The notes beneath the pieces are model-generated. The model made no database searches and was not told the DNA's origin. It saw only the letters and a program-made list of their open reading frames with translations. Shown piece after piece: positions 35,109 through 44,317 of a stretch of 64,000 nucleotides of DNA (position 1 is the first letter of the stretch; each line of letters begins with the position of its first letter). Location of the stretch: positions 48,971-112,970 of the forward strand of contig JAHHHR010000024.1 of the NCBI GenBank assembly GCA_019359245.1, written 5' to 3'. Source of the stretch: Nostoc desertorum CM1-VF14. GTDB lineage: Bacteria; Cyanobacteriota; Cyanobacteriia; Cyanobacteriales; Nostocaceae. The position numbers and the translations under genes were made by a program.

Positions 35109-35669
35109 CTACGATTTCTCAATTTTGAAAAATACTAGGGGGTTGCCATTCACGATTTTTTCGTCCACCTTCGTCATGCCTATTCTTTCTGTTACTTTTT
35201 GTGATTCAAGGTTTGGGCGATCGCAGCTTGCTAAAAGATATTGATAGTTAAGTTTACTAAAACAATAGTCCAGTATCTTGGTTGCCGCTTCGGTAGCATA
35301 GCCTTTTTTGGTTGCTTCAGGCAGCAAAGCATAGACTAATTGGGGTTGTTCTTCATCAAAGAAATCCCACAAACCAACAAATCCAATGATTTTTTGCTCA
35401 TTTTTGGTTTCAATAAACCATAAACCAAGTTTTTTTTCTTCAAAACTATTCTGGCTCTGTATCACCATTTCTTCAACCTGTTGCAATGGAAAAATTTTGT
35501 CATCGCACAGATACTTTCTAACGTATGAGTCAATGAGAATAGCGTGTAGTGTATTCAGCCCACTTTCCAAAATTGGTTTTAACAACAGCCTCTGAGTTTC
35601 AAGTATTAAAGTCATTGGTTTAGACCTCACTGCAACTCCAGCATTTTTGAGAACAGAAATATTACTCAT
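35109..35669 (-). CDS. GNAT-family N-acetyltransferase (RimJ-like)
   Basis: A 186-residue acetyltransferase. After TLILETQRLLLKPILESGLN come IIGFVGLWDFFDEEQPQLVYALLPEATKKGYATEAATKIL, which holds the acetyl-CoA pyrophosphate loop, and NLESQKVTERIGMTKV near the end. The N-terminal ~15 residues are not conserved, so the ATG at the MTLILETQ position may be the true start. The substrate is unknown. Confidence 0.8.
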   Translation of the reverse strand: MSNISVLKNAGVAVRSKPMTLILETQRLLLKPILESGLNTLHAILIDSYVRKYLCDDKIFPLQQVEEMVIQSQNSFEEKKLGLWFIETKNEQKIIGFVGLWDFFDEEQPQLVYALLPEATKKGYATEAATKILDYCFSKLNYQYLLASCDRPNLESQKVTERIGMTKVDEKIVNGNPLVFFKIEKS

Positions 35670-35795
35670 AGTCTAGTACAGCATGGCGGAAATCTAGCTA
35701 CCATCTGATTAACCCAAGCGTATTATGTTAAAGATAGGCAAACTTCCGCCACAAAGTAAAAACGAAATGTTGAGCTTGGTTAAAAGACAATACTA

Positions 35796-36752
35796 TTAGA
35801 CCGTTAGAATATTTGCTGCTATTCGCTGTGCTACATCTTTATTATCCCAGTAACTTCCGTGAGCGTTACCGCCATTTACCAAAGCCAAAAACGTTTGTTG
35901 GATGGGGGGAATTTGAGCAAATAAATTCAAGAAACCAGAGTCACTAGTGAGAATGTCTTCTACCTGAACGTAAGAACTAGAATTGGGAATTAACTTGGTG
36001 ATGACATTTTCTAGCGGCCAAGCAATTGGATCACCAGGATGGATGAAATTGAGCCAATGCAACTCTCGATCTCTTTGGGTAAGGTTTTTCAACAAATTAT
36101 TTAAACCAGGGCTAATGTCATGAGTACTTTCATCATTAGCATTTCTACCATTGATAGTAATTAAGCTGAACAAGGCGATGGGAGAACCCATAGTCTGAAT
36201 GCTAGCCAACCGGATACCTTTCTTAGCGTTATCCCCAATGCCATAAAGCTGCTCTCGAATAGCCTTTACACTCTGATAGCCAGGAATTTCCTGATTATCC
36301 CAACGGCTAGCAAACAGAATGTCAAACAGCACGACCGTCCCCCAACTGTGAGTTACTAAATGTAAGCGATCGTTCTGTTCATAATTTTCTAAGCCTTTAA
36401 ATGTTTGGTTTTTGAGTTGGTCAGCCGCCATTGATCCAATTAGGCGACTAATGTAGAGTCCCCCATCCCCTACAAATTGTAATATTTGCTTCTGACGAAA
36501 ATCTTGGAACCAGAGTTGGTTCCACTTAGACGAGCCTTTCAGGTTATTTAGTAGTTCATCCAAAGCGTTTTGGTTGACATCACCCCAGTAAAGAGGCACT
36601 TTGATGCATTGACGATTACGATCTTTCTGCCGGACTAGCTCAACAATCGAGTTAAACAACTTGTCGGCATAGGTATAATTCTGCTTCCTTTCGTTTTCTT
36701 TCGATTCTCGTACATTTACACCATGCAGAAATAAAATATAATCTTTTGCCAT
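35796..36752 (-). CDS. Alpha/beta hydrolase-like protein
   Basis: A 318-residue cytoplasmic protein. The N-terminal strand ILFLHGVNVRESKEN supplies an oxyanion-type HG, and the nucleophile elbow is HLVTHSWGTVVLFD near residue 150. A histidine follows near the C-terminus (GGNAHGSYWDN). The substrate is unknown. A 318-bp gap upstream contains AT-rich promoter-like sequence but no recognised site. Confidence 0.65.
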   Translation of the reverse strand: MAKDYILFLHGVNVRESKENERKQNYTYADKLFNSIVELVRQKDRNRQCIKVPLYWGDVNQNALDELLNNLKGSSKWNQLWFQDFRQKQILQFVGDGGLYISRLIGSMAADQLKNQTFKGLENYEQNDRLHLVTHSWGTVVLFDILFASRWDNQEIPGYQSVKAIREQLYGIGDNAKKGIRLASIQTMGSPIALFSLITINGRNANDESTHDISPGLNNLLKNLTQRDRELHWLNFIHPGDPIAWPLENVITKLIPNSSSYVQVEDILTSDSGFLNLFAQIPPIQQTFLALVNGGNAHGSYWDNKDVAQRIAANILTV

Positions 36753-37070
36753 AGCTAACTCTACCTTCCTAAAAATAATTAATCAAAGCTGGTGACAATA
36801 TTTTCAAGATTCCCATGAAAAATACAACTTGAATACATCTGGAAACATTATTTAAAATATATCCTTTTAATTGTGGTTTCTACTTGAATCTACAAGTCTT
36901 CAACTATTACGGGTATCGTTACTCTACTTTAGAGTGATTTATGCTTGAAATATCTTACAATCTACCTATTTATTCAAAAGTCGTAGCATAACACACCAAA
37001 ACTTCTAGAAACGATGCGTTAGGCTTGCCTTAATGCATTTGCATAAAACAGCAATTTACACGGTAAGCTT

Positions 37071-37493
37071 GTGTCTGATTTAGCGCTACATAATTATCTT
37101 CTTCGCGTTCCCGATGCAGCATTGCAAGAATACATAGAATGGTGTGTTTTAGAGCAGGCTCAAGCCGCAGAATGTAACTTTACTCCTGATAGAAGTAAGT
37201 TAGATAATTTGCCACCAGAAGACTACGTTCCTAAACTTGTCGAGCAGTTCATGAAAGTTAAACCGGACCCAATTAAAGCGGGTTTGGTAGCTGCGATCGC
37301 AGGTAAGGAAGCTGACAAACATAATTTATCTGGTTTAGCGATCGCTGCTGATTTTGTATCTCTTTATGTTAAGTATTTAATTCCTAAAGAAGGAAGTACT
37401 AAAGAACAGGCTGAAGAGATATTAACTCAAGCATCACAACATCAGTATGAGAAACTGACTGAAGTTGCCAAGAAACACGGTGTAGAGTTATAG
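37071..37493 (+). CDS. Hypothetical protein upstream of hupW
   Basis: A 140-residue mostly helical protein with a GTG start (MSDLALHNYLLRVPDAALQE) and no signal peptide. I do not recognise a domain. A strong terminator hairpin separates it from hupW, so it is probably its own transcription unit despite the shared direction. Codon use and HIP1 sites inside it fit a resident gene. Confidence 0.6.
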   Translation: MSDLALHNYLLRVPDAALQEYIEWCVLEQAQAAECNFTPDRSKLDNLPPEDYVPKLVEQFMKVKPDPIKAGLVAAIAGKEADKHNLSGLAIAADFVSLYVKYLIPKEGSTKEQAEEILTQASQHQYEKLTEVAKKHGVEL

Positions 37494-37516
37494 TTTTCTA
37501 CTGATAATTTGGTTTT

Positions 37517-37553
37517 CAGAGGCTTTGTCTATATTATTTAGTCAAAGCCTCTG
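37517..37553 (+). terminator. Terminator before hupW
   Basis: A perfect 11-bp stem, CAGAGGCTTTG with CAAAGCCTCTG, and a 15-base loop, followed by TTTCAGT. It lies 24 bp after the hypothetical gene stop. Confidence 0.75.
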
Positions 37554-37648
37554 TTTCAGTCACTACTAATCGCTTGTATTACAAACTTTACTTACTGTCA
37601 ATTGTTGAATTGCTATTCGCAACTGCTGAAATAATTAAATCTCATCTC

Positions 37649-38119
37649 ATGTTAACTATTATTGGTTGCGGCAATCTAAATCGCAGTGACGACGCAGTAG
37701 GCGTAATCATTGCCCAACGCTTACAAAAATTTCTAGCTGAAAACCCTCATCCTAAAGTACAAGTTTATGACTGTGGCACCGCAGGGATGGAAGTAATGTT
37801 TCAAGCTAGAGGTAGTAAACAATTAGTAATTATTGATGCAAGTTCAACTGGTTCTGAACCTGGTGCTGTGTTTAAAGTTCCAGGAAAAGAACTGGAAGCT
37901 TTGCCAGAACCTAGCTATAATTTGCACGATTTTCGTTGGGATAATGCTTTAGCCGCTGGGCGAAAAATTTTTCAGAATGACTTTCCCGAAGATATAACAG
38001 TCTATTTAATTGAAGCGGCAAATCTTGATTTGGGACTGGAGTTAAGCCCTGTTATCAAACATTCTGCTGATTTAGTTTTTGAAGAGGTAGCTGCACTTAT
38101 CAAGCGGAATATTAACTAA
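37649..38119 (+). CDS. hupW: Uptake hydrogenase maturation protease
   Basis: Endopeptidase that removes the C-terminal tail of HupL after nickel insertion. About 156 residues from the ATG at 37649 (MLTIIGCGNLNRSDDAVG); the open frame extends 25 residues upstream, but that part is hydrophobic and not family-like. Nickel-sensing acidic and histidine residues are expected in NRSDDAVG, VIIDASSTG and SYNLHDFRWDNAL, all present. It lies 5 kb from hupL, in the nif-proximal position also seen in Anabaena. Confidence 0.9.
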   Translation: MLTIIGCGNLNRSDDAVGVIIAQRLQKFLAENPHPKVQVYDCGTAGMEVMFQARGSKQLVIIDASSTGSEPGAVFKVPGKELEALPEPSYNLHDFRWDNALAAGRKIFQNDFPEDITVYLIEAANLDLGLELSPVIKHSADLVFEEVAALIKRNIN

Positions 38120-38145
38120 TTGAAAATCCCAATTACAAAATTGAA

Positions 38146-38520
38146 TCAGGCCCAATCCCGATAAACAGAGAGTTCATCTACCCTCATTTCAAAAGGTACG
38201 CCTTGGCTCTCTGGCGGACAAACACGGATTTTAGCACTGCTAACAATTCCATATAGTAATGTCCCCATTGGCACAATTTTTTGCAAAACTCGCCAATTAG
38301 TAACTTGATCGGGACATTCAATTACCAATGTTAAAGCATTGGCATGAGTTGTGACATACCACCGACAATTAGATAGAAGATTTTGAATCGTGCGATCGCA
38401 AGCGTCATAAAAGTATCTACTAATAGAATACTCTAGTTGCTGACGCAGTATAATATCCGCCGATGTCGGTTGTATTGGATGTGAGTCATCACCATTGAAG
38501 TAATACATCTTTCTAGCCAT
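38146..38520 (-). CDS. Hypothetical cyanobacterial protein
   Basis: A 124-residue soluble protein (MARKMYYFNGDDSHPIQPTS; near the end ICPPESQGV-like RVCPPESQGVPFEMRVDELS). No domain is recognised. It follows the SagB-like gene by 18 bp and is probably its operon partner. Confidence 0.6.
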   Translation of the reverse strand: MARKMYYFNGDDSHPIQPTSADIILRQQLEYSISRYFYDACDRTIQNLLSNCRWYVTTHANALTLVIECPDQVTNWRVLQKIVPMGTLLYGIVSSAKIRVCPPESQGVPFEMRVDELSVYRDWA

Positions 38521-38538
38521 CTTTCTTTAGCTTCCTGC

Positions 38539-39825
38539 TTATATTCCAATCACCATTCCATAAAGTACATCTTTATTTGTTTCTAATAATTCTTGGGTTT
38601 CGTCATCATAATAAGCACCAATCCCACTACACTGAATCCCCAAATAATTACTAGCTAAATAAAGTCTCTGTCCAAGAAAACCAGCTATTTGCATAGCAGT
38701 TTGATAGTTTAAATAATCTGACACAAAAAATAAAGTTACAGCGCTATCTCTAGCAATAGCCTGATTAATACATAAGTAACCTGTCTTTTCACTAAAATTA
38801 CCTGTTTTAACCAGATACGTACCTTTATATAACCCAGGTGTCATCCCTTCTACTCGATGCACCACTGAGTAAATTTCTATCTCCTCATAGTTTTCTGCCG
38901 GTATTGACTGTTCAAGTTGTTGCACTACATATAAATAATCTTCTTGAGAAATAGACTCTTTCCGGAAACGTCTAATAGAACGTCTATTCCAAACTGTTTG
39001 ATAAAATTTATCCCGATCAAAATCAAATTGAGGATACTCTAATTCCTGCTGACAACTCTTTTGTAGAGTAGTTGCTTGATAGGCATCTTCAATAAATTGA
39101 TTGGATTCAAAATAATCAGTACCAGACACAAAAGGAACTTTCAGCCTTAAGCTTCTGGTTTTCTTGTCTTGTATTTCTCCTGACACCGCACAAGCAGTAA
39201 TAAACTCCTTATTCTCAAAACCCAAATCTGAATTAAGAGCAAGTTTATCAAAGTCAAAAATTAGTTGTATATCTCGGTTGTGGAGAAAAGCTGAAGCTGC
39301 GATCGCACCTAAATGGTGTCCGCTATCTAAGAAGCAATATCTTATGCTCCTGTTTTGATATTTCCAGCTAGACCTATAATAAACACAACTAATTAAAAAA
39401 ATGAATCCGTTGATACTTTTACCAGGTATAATATAATTCTCTAACCCATCATCAATTAATTCATAGATAAGAGTTAGATAATTATTCTCAACTTCTAGAT
39501 GATATATCCCATCTATTATTCCCTCTACACCGCGAACCTGTACGTAAACTTCCGTGGGATACAAAGCGCCTGCTGATGGATTTACCCGCAGTTTATAAGG
39601 GCCATCTTTATACACCTTTTCCAAAGTTATCGCACTGGTTAAGGAGATAAAAGAATGAACAGGATTATTGAGATTTAATTTCATTCTTCGATAAAACTTT
39701 GGATAAACTTTAAATGAAGATGGCTGTGTTGAAGCATCTACATAATTTGGATCAAGTTGTACCGATAAGTAAGAATGCTTGGTAGCGTCATGATAAGCTT
39801 TGCCCGATATCTGACTTTGTGGCAT
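38539..39825 (-). CDS. SagB/ThcOx-family oxidoreductase (nitroreductase fold)
   Basis: A 428-residue protein with two nitroreductase-like halves. The first (about 75-230) has VNPSAGALYPTEVYVQV and DSGHHLGAIAASAFL; the second (about 270-428) has VWNRRSIRRFRKESISQEDY and a terminal IQCSGIGAYYDDETQELL. Such FMN enzymes oxidise azoline rings in peptide natural products or act as general oxidoreductases. No peptide precursor or YcaO gene is nearby. It overlaps the ankyrin gene by 38 bp. Confidence 0.75.
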   Translation of the reverse strand: MPQSQISGKAYHDATKHSYLSVQLDPNYVDASTQPSSFKVYPKFYRRMKLNLNNPVHSFISLTSAITLEKVYKDGPYKLRVNPSAGALYPTEVYVQVRGVEGIIDGIYHLEVENNYLTLIYELIDDGLENYIIPGKSINGFIFLISCVYYRSSWKYQNRSIRYCFLDSGHHLGAIAASAFLHNRDIQLIFDFDKLALNSDLGFENKEFITACAVSGEIQDKKTRSLRLKVPFVSGTDYFESNQFIEDAYQATTLQKSCQQELEYPQFDFDRDKFYQTVWNRRSIRRFRKESISQEDYLYVVQQLEQSIPAENYEEIEIYSVVHRVEGMTPGLYKGTYLVKTGNFSEKTGYLCINQAIARDSAVTLFFVSDYLNYQTAMQIAGFLGQRLYLASNYLGIQCSGIGAYYDDETQELLETNKDVLYGMVIGI

Positions 39826-40276
39826 TTTTAAGTATCCTCAAAACTTCTACATTGCTGGCAAAATCGATAGCTTTATAGTCGTCTAAGTTTTTCAAATCTA
39901 AGTTAGGCTGATGCTGTAAAAGTAACTTAACGACTTCTGTTTTTCCGGCTGATGCTGCATACATTAAAACAGTTGCACCATTATCATTTTGGTTGTCAAT
40001 ATTAATGTTGACAGCCAACAGTAAATTAATTAACTCGTAGTAATTACCAAAACAAGCAAACCACAAAGCATTGTTGCAATCGCTATTTCGAGCATTGATA
40101 TCCGCACCTGCATCAATTAGTTCTTTGACAACTGCATAAATTCCCTCTCTTGTCGCTTTCATCAAAGCTGTATCGCCATTTTCACCTAACTGATTTAAAT
40201 CACCAGGAGTATAGCCTTTTACTACTAGCCATTGGGTTGTTGCTTCACTCAAATGTTTACTATTTACTTGACTCAT
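39788..40276 (-). CDS. Ankyrin-repeat protein
   Basis: A 162-residue protein with about four ankyrin repeats: NGDTALMKATREGIYAVVKELIDAGADIN, NNALWFACFGNYYELINLLLAVNIN, NGATVLMYAASAGKTEVVKLLLQHQPNLDLKN. It likely mediates protein contacts in the cytoplasm. Its 3' end overlaps the start of the SagB-like gene by 38 bp, so the two are translationally linked. Confidence 0.88.
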   Translation of the reverse strand: MSQVNSKHLSEATTQWLVVKGYTPGDLNQLGENGDTALMKATREGIYAVVKELIDAGADINARNSDCNNALWFACFGNYYELINLLLAVNINIDNQNDNGATVLMYAASAGKTEVVKLLLQHQPNLDLKNLDDYKAIDFASNVEVLRILKNATKSDIGQSLS

Positions 40277-40928
40277 AATTGTTCTTCGAAGGGTACAAAA
40301 ATCAGCAACTTTAAAACATAAATCTGCCTAAAAGACTTAATGGTGGGTAATGCCCACCATTATTTTAAAATGCTATAAAATTAACTAGAATATAGTAGTT
40401 TACCAAAGCAAATTTGCTAGTTATTCAAAATTTAGGTAAAACGAAAAAATTTTTTATCCGCTTCCTACTCCCCGCCCTCATTTAGGAATTTTAGATTGGT
40501 AAAATACTACTAAATTAACTAGCATTTAGCTTAGTTATATACTATCATTTTGATAAGTTTGAATTATGAATCATTTCTAAAGATTCCCGGATATATCTAA
40601 GAAAAAATATTTAAAAGCAGTTAAAATGCAGTATTTTTTACAATTTAAATTCATAATCTAGAATAATAGCAGATAAGATTTTGTGTACTTAGTTATTAAT
40701 ATACTGCGATAGGATTTTTCCTAGCTTTAACAATAAACTTAAACCCATTGTTAAAGCTCAAATTTGATATCGTATTTCCATTGAATCTTGTGTTTAATAA
40801 AGCACAGATATTATGCTGACATCTACTTTATCATACTGAAACTTATTAAGAAATCTCAAAAAGTTTACTTTTTTAACCAAAATTTGCTAGTTTGTTTAAG
40901 TAAAAATTAAGTAAAACACAAACGAAAA
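40277..40928. other. Intergenic region with one hairpin
   Basis: About 650 bp of AT-rich sequence between the ankyrin gene and mop. A hairpin (ATGGTGGG-TAATG-CCCACCAT, 40339-40361) followed by TATTTT lies near its left end. I see no gene or conserved regulator site; the promoters of both flanking genes must be here. Confidence 0.5.
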
Positions 40929-41138
40929 ATGGAAATTAGCGCTCGTAATTCTATCAAAGGTACTGTAAAAAAAATTGTACCTGGCACAGTTAATACTGAA
41001 GTAACTTTAGAAATTGCACCAGGAGTAGAGTTAGTGTCAATAATTACCAAATCATCAGCGGAAAAGCTGGGGCTTACAGAAGGGAAAGAAGCTTATGCCG
41101 TGATTAAATCATCAGATGTGATAGTTGCTGTTGATTAA
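40929..41138 (+). CDS. mop: Molybdenum-pterin-binding protein (TOBE/Mop domain)
   Basis: A 69-residue single Mop domain: ISARNSIKGTVKKIVPGTVN, then VTLEIAPGVELVSIITKSSAEKLGL and EGKEAYAVIKSSDVIVAVD. Mop hexamers store molybdate in the cytoplasm, and placement beside the Mo-nitrogenase genes fits a molybdenum-supply role for FeMo-cofactor. It is on the strand opposite to nif, and a hairpin terminator follows. Confidence 0.88.
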   Translation: MEISARNSIKGTVKKIVPGTVNTEVTLEIAPGVELVSIITKSSAEKLGLTEGKEAYAVIKSSDVIVAVD

Positions 41139-41209
41139 AATATGGGCAACTTTTTCTGCAAGCGGTTTTACCTCTAATAGCAAATTGCATTCATAATCTA
41201 TAAATTGAA

Positions 41210-41250
41210 TGACCTCACTCCTGTAATCAATTAGGGCAGGAGTGGGGTCA
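41210..41250 (+). terminator. Terminator-like hairpin after mop
   Basis: TGACCTCACTCCTG (41210-41223) pairs with CAGGAGTGGGGTCA (41237-41250) with one mismatch. It lies 71 bp after the mop stop. The rest of the 41139-41456 gap is featureless. Confidence 0.55.
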
Positions 41251-41456
41251 ATGTAAATCGTAATTTGTAATTCGTATTTACAATGAATGCTTGCTTTGTA
41301 ATCTTTTAATTACGAAGTGGAACTTATTTTTAAGACAATTTTATTATAAGTGTTAATTACAACGTCTATCAGGTAAATTAAGTACACAGTTAGGGGCACA
41401 GCACTGCTATGCCCTTAAAATCATCTGTACCTGACGAAGTTGTAATCTGCTGTAAT

Positions 41457-41708
41457 TCAATTATTAATAATGCGGATATAAATAGCGCGGATACTTTCTA
41501 TATCTAGTGTTAAAGATGTATTTCCTAATTTAATAATAAACGAAGGAGAATTTTGTTCTAAAATTATAGTAGCACCTGGTGCTACGCCCATTGATATCAG
41601 CTTTTGCAAGATTATTTCATCTTTATTTTTACAGAAGGTGACGATTCCTCTTTCTCCTATTCTCAATAATTCTAATGAACAGCCAGTTACACTGAAGTGG
41701 GTAAACAT
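41457..41708 (-). CDS. FeoA-domain protein
   Basis: An 83-residue FeoA-like SH3-fold protein (LLRIGERGIVTFCKNKDEI, LQKLISMGVAPGATIILEQ, GNTSLTLDIESIRAIYI). In heterocystous cyanobacteria a FeoA-like gene follows fdxH in the nif cluster. A role in iron supply or FeS handling is inferred. No feoB is visible. It is the last gene of the nif run. Confidence 0.85.
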   Translation of the reverse strand: MFTHFSVTGCSLELLRIGERGIVTFCKNKDEIILQKLISMGVAPGATIILEQNSPSFIIKLGNTSLTLDIESIRAIYIRIINN

Positions 41709-41811
41709 TGAATTATAAATAAAAAATTGTGAAAGGAAGAAGGAAGTATTTTTTCATCCTTCATCCTTCATATTTCATTTGGTCGTCAAAGGCAGCAACC
41801 AAACTAATAGC

Positions 41812-42111
41812 TTAAACCAGATAAGGTTCTTGATGTGTCTTAATTGTGCAATTAGAACGAGGGTAAGTGACACAAAGTAGAGCGAATCCTTTAGACATCT
41901 GCTCGTCATCCAGGAAGTTTTGATCGTCTTGATTAATTTCACCTTCAACAACCTTGCCTACACAGCTAGAGCAAGAACCTGCTTGACAAGAAGCTGGCAA
42001 GTCAATATCATTTTCGTGTGCTGCGTCTAAAATGTAAGTATCTTCGTCAATTTCAATTGTGGTGTCGAGGTCTTCTTTTTTGTTGATTAATCTAACTTGG
42101 TAGGTAGCCAT
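41812..42111 (-). CDS. fdxH: Heterocyst [2Fe-2S] ferredoxin
   Basis: A 99-residue plant-type ferredoxin that donates electrons to nitrogenase reductase in heterocysts. The cluster ligands are in CQAGSCSSC with a fourth Cys in ALLCVTYP. It is full length. The position after hesA-hesB matches the heterocyst paralog FdxH rather than vegetative PetF. The upstream space (42122-42349) shows no gene. Confidence 0.92.
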   Translation of the reverse strand: MATYQVRLINKKEDLDTTIEIDEDTYILDAAHENDIDLPASCQAGSCSSCVGKVVEGEINQDDQNFLDDEQMSKGFALLCVTYPRSNCTIKTHQEPYLV

Positions 42112-42349
42112 TTTCAGATTCTCCTCAAACGTTATACAGTTGGTCTAATTTACGAATTTTCTGAGCAACCTATCCTACTTCTTGCTTCCTTTATTCTTAT
42201 AGAGATGCTACGCTTAGTCGGCTTCTGTATAGGAGTAAGGGATGCAATGCGAACTAGAAGCTATCTCAAGAGCATTGAAACTCTGCGGAATGCGTCTATG
42301 GGAAGACTCTACAATTGACTTGGAGCTAACGGAATGTAACGGAATGATG

Positions 42350-42721
42350 TTAGCTGCAAGGTACACCAGTAGGCGTACCATCGTCTGTTTTGAAGGACTT
42401 TCCACAACCACAGGTATCAGTTGCATTGGGGTTGATGAATTTAAAACCGCTTTCCATCACTCCCTCAACGAAGTCAACAATAACTCCGTCTAATAACGGC
42501 GCACTTTTGGCATCAACGTAAACTAGCACTTTGCCTTGCTGGCTTACCAAATCATCTGGTTGGGGCTTACTGGTGATATCGATCGCATATTCATAGCCAC
42601 TGCAACCACCATCTTTTACCGAGATGCGGACACCTTTAGTTGCGCCATTAGCATCGGGTGCGGAACCTTTGAGGAATGCCCGCAGATGAAATTCTGCTTT
42701 TTCTGATAAAATAACGGCCAT
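42350..42721 (-). CDS. hesB: HesB/IscA-type FeS carrier protein
   Basis: A 123-residue A-type carrier for FeS cluster delivery. The three conserved cysteines are present: one in DGGCSGYEY and two in TDTCGCGKSF. It lies between hesA and fdxH, the standard heterocyst arrangement, and probably helps mature nitrogenase or FdxH. Confidence 0.92.
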   Translation of the reverse strand: MAVILSEKAEFHLRAFLKGSAPDANGATKGVRISVKDGGCSGYEYAIDITSKPQPDDLVSQQGKVLVYVDAKSAPLLDGVIVDFVEGVMESGFKFINPNATDTCGCGKSFKTDDGTPTGVPCS

Positions 42722-42765
42722 GAAGTCTCCTGATTTGTAGCGATTAGTTGTTCTGATTTCAGGTG

Positions 42766-42845
42766 TAGGTTGTCATTTGTCCTTCGTCATTTGTCAGTTG
42801 TCTTTTGTTATTCACTAATGACCAATGACTAATGACCAATGACAA
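42766..42845. repeat. STRR repeats between hesA and hesB
   Basis: GTCATTTGTCCTTCGTCATTTGTC followed by the complementary ATGACCAATGACTAATGACC forms a hairpin made of heptamers, the same family as at 25253-25339 and 48244-48327. Confidence 0.75.
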
Positions 42846-42847
42846 AA

Positions 42848-43657
42848 TTAACTATTTTGTGCAATACCTGTGGCTGTGGGTTCCATCGAATTGGATTGTG
42901 CGTGTCTCCAAGGCGCACTATTACCGCATACTGGACAAGAGCGATCGCGGTGAGAACGGCGTTTAGCAAATTCCATTCGATTTAGGTCGATTGTCAGCAA
43001 TTGCGACAATAGAGGCTGACTAAACCCGGTGATTAGCTTGATAGCTTCCAGTGCTGTTAAACAAGCTAGGGTTCCAGAAACAGCGCCTAGAACTGAAAAG
43101 CCGCGCTGATCCCACTCAGGCTTTTCTGGAAACAGACAAGATAAGCAAGGAGTCACACCAGGAATAATCGTTGTCAGGTAAGCCTCCATCCCATTCATTG
43201 CAGCTTCCACCATTGGCTTACGCGATCGCACACAAGCCTCATTTAACAAATTGCGCTCTGTAAAGTTGTGGGCGCAATCAAGAGCCATATCGGCAGACTG
43301 CACTAATGAGTCTACATTTTCCGGGGTAATGTAATCATGAACAGCTTCCACTTGGACATCAGGATTAATCGCATCCAGAGTTTCTTTAGCTTTGAATACC
43401 CTTGGCTTACCTACCCAATCATCAGTCATGAGAACCTGACGATTCATATCATCTTGCCGCAAGTCACCACCCCGGACTAGGATTAGCCGCCCAACGCCCG
43501 CTACTGCTAAGTAAAGCGCCGCCGTACCGCCTAATCCCCCCACACCTGTCACCAGAACTGTCGCTGACTTCAAGCGTTTCTGTGCTGTTTCGCCAAAATT
43601 AGGAAGCATCATTTGGCGACGATAGCGTTCTAATTCGGTAGGCGTTAGGTTAACCAA
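42848..43657 (-). CDS. hesA: HesA, MoeB/ThiF-type adenylyltransferase
   Basis: A 269-residue E1-like enzyme. The ATP site is VTGVGGLGGTAALYLA, and zinc cysteines are seen in CLSC and CPVC. In related nif clusters it is thought to act in sulfur transfer or molybdenum-cofactor chemistry. The start lies 10 bp after nifW, so the two are coupled. The C-terminal ~25 residues (after CGNSAPWRH) are variable. Confidence 0.92.
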   Translation of the reverse strand: MVNLTPTELERYRRQMMLPNFGETAQKRLKSATVLVTGVGGLGGTAALYLAVAGVGRLILVRGGDLRQDDMNRQVLMTDDWVGKPRVFKAKETLDAINPDVQVEAVHDYITPENVDSLVQSADMALDCAHNFTERNLLNEACVRSRKPMVEAAMNGMEAYLTTIIPGVTPCLSCLFPEKPEWDQRGFSVLGAVSGTLACLTALEAIKLITGFSQPLLSQLLTIDLNRMEFAKRRSHRDRSCPVCGNSAPWRHAQSNSMEPTATGIAQNS

Positions 43658-43667
43658 TTTATACCTC

Positions 43668-43985
43668 CTAATCAGAAGTGATTTCTGTCAGTGTGACTAC
43701 ATTTTTCGGCTTGTCGTTAAACACTTTGAACAGCTTTTGTTCGTGAGCTGTCGATTCGATAAATACCTGATAAGCTTTTTGCAAAGCCAAAGAATATTGA
43801 TTTAGTCTCTCTTCTTGACTCAAGTCAGGAGAATTATCATCAATTTCCTGCATATATTGAGAAAATTTTTTCAGAATATGTAGACGATGTACATTCACAA
43901 CTTCTAAGTCGTAGGACATATTAAAGAATTGGAAAAATTCTTCTGTATCTACGAGCTTCTTGAATTCATCAATAGTTCCAGTCAT
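43668..43985 (-). CDS. nifW: Nitrogenase-stabilising/protective protein
   Basis: A 105-residue NifW: IDEFKKLVDTEEFFQFFNMSYDLEVVNVHRLHILKKFSQYM is family-typical. It associates with the MoFe protein and is thought to protect it from oxygen or help assembly. It overlaps the upstream DUF683 gene by 4 bp (ATGA). Confidence 0.93.
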   Translation of the reverse strand: MTGTIDEFKKLVDTEEFFQFFNMSYDLEVVNVHRLHILKKFSQYMQEIDDNSPDLSQEERLNQYSLALQKAYQVFIESTAHEQKLFKVFNDKPKNVVTLTEITSD

Positions 43986-44212
43986 TTAGCACTCTCCAAT
44001 TTTTTCAGATGTTGCTTCAGCTCATCTAACTTGCGATAGATTTCATAAGTTGCAGCTGCAACATCCATAAGTTGGTTGTAATCTGTTGGCAGACCTTCAG
44101 CTAAATCATGCAGATCCATTTTCATTTGACCTGCTTTGCTGTTAAGCCGTCTAATTTGTCCTTGTAGTTCCTCAATACTCGTCTCTTCTGCTTGCACAAT
44201 CAGCCACTCCAC
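43982..44212 (-). CDS. DUF683 (CCE_0567-type) nif-associated protein
   Basis: A 76-residue helical protein (ETSIEELQGQIRRLNSKAGQMKMDLHDLAEGLP, then DYNQLMDVAAATYEIYRKLDELKQHLKKLE). DUF683 proteins are coiled-coil metalloproteins found only near nif genes; the molecular role is unclear. It is translationally coupled to nifW. Confidence 0.88.
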   Translation of the reverse strand: MEWLIVQAEETSIEELQGQIRRLNSKAGQMKMDLHDLAEGLPTDYNQLMDVAAATYEIYRKLDELKQHLKKLESAK

Positions 44213-44317
44213 ATTGGATTTTAGATTTTAAATTTTGGATTGGATGATGTTGTTTTAACCAAATGGTGATGAAGCTAATGATTAAAACTTGAATCCAAAA
44301 TCCAAAATCTAAAATTT

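Noticed and set aside
37001..37070. NtcA site (GTA-N8-TAC) upstream of the hypothetical gene before hupW
   Set aside because: Only partial matches were seen; none has both half-sites at the right spacing.
42242..42493. 83-codon open frame (+)
   Set aside because: Most of it is antisense to hesB; it is a shadow frame.
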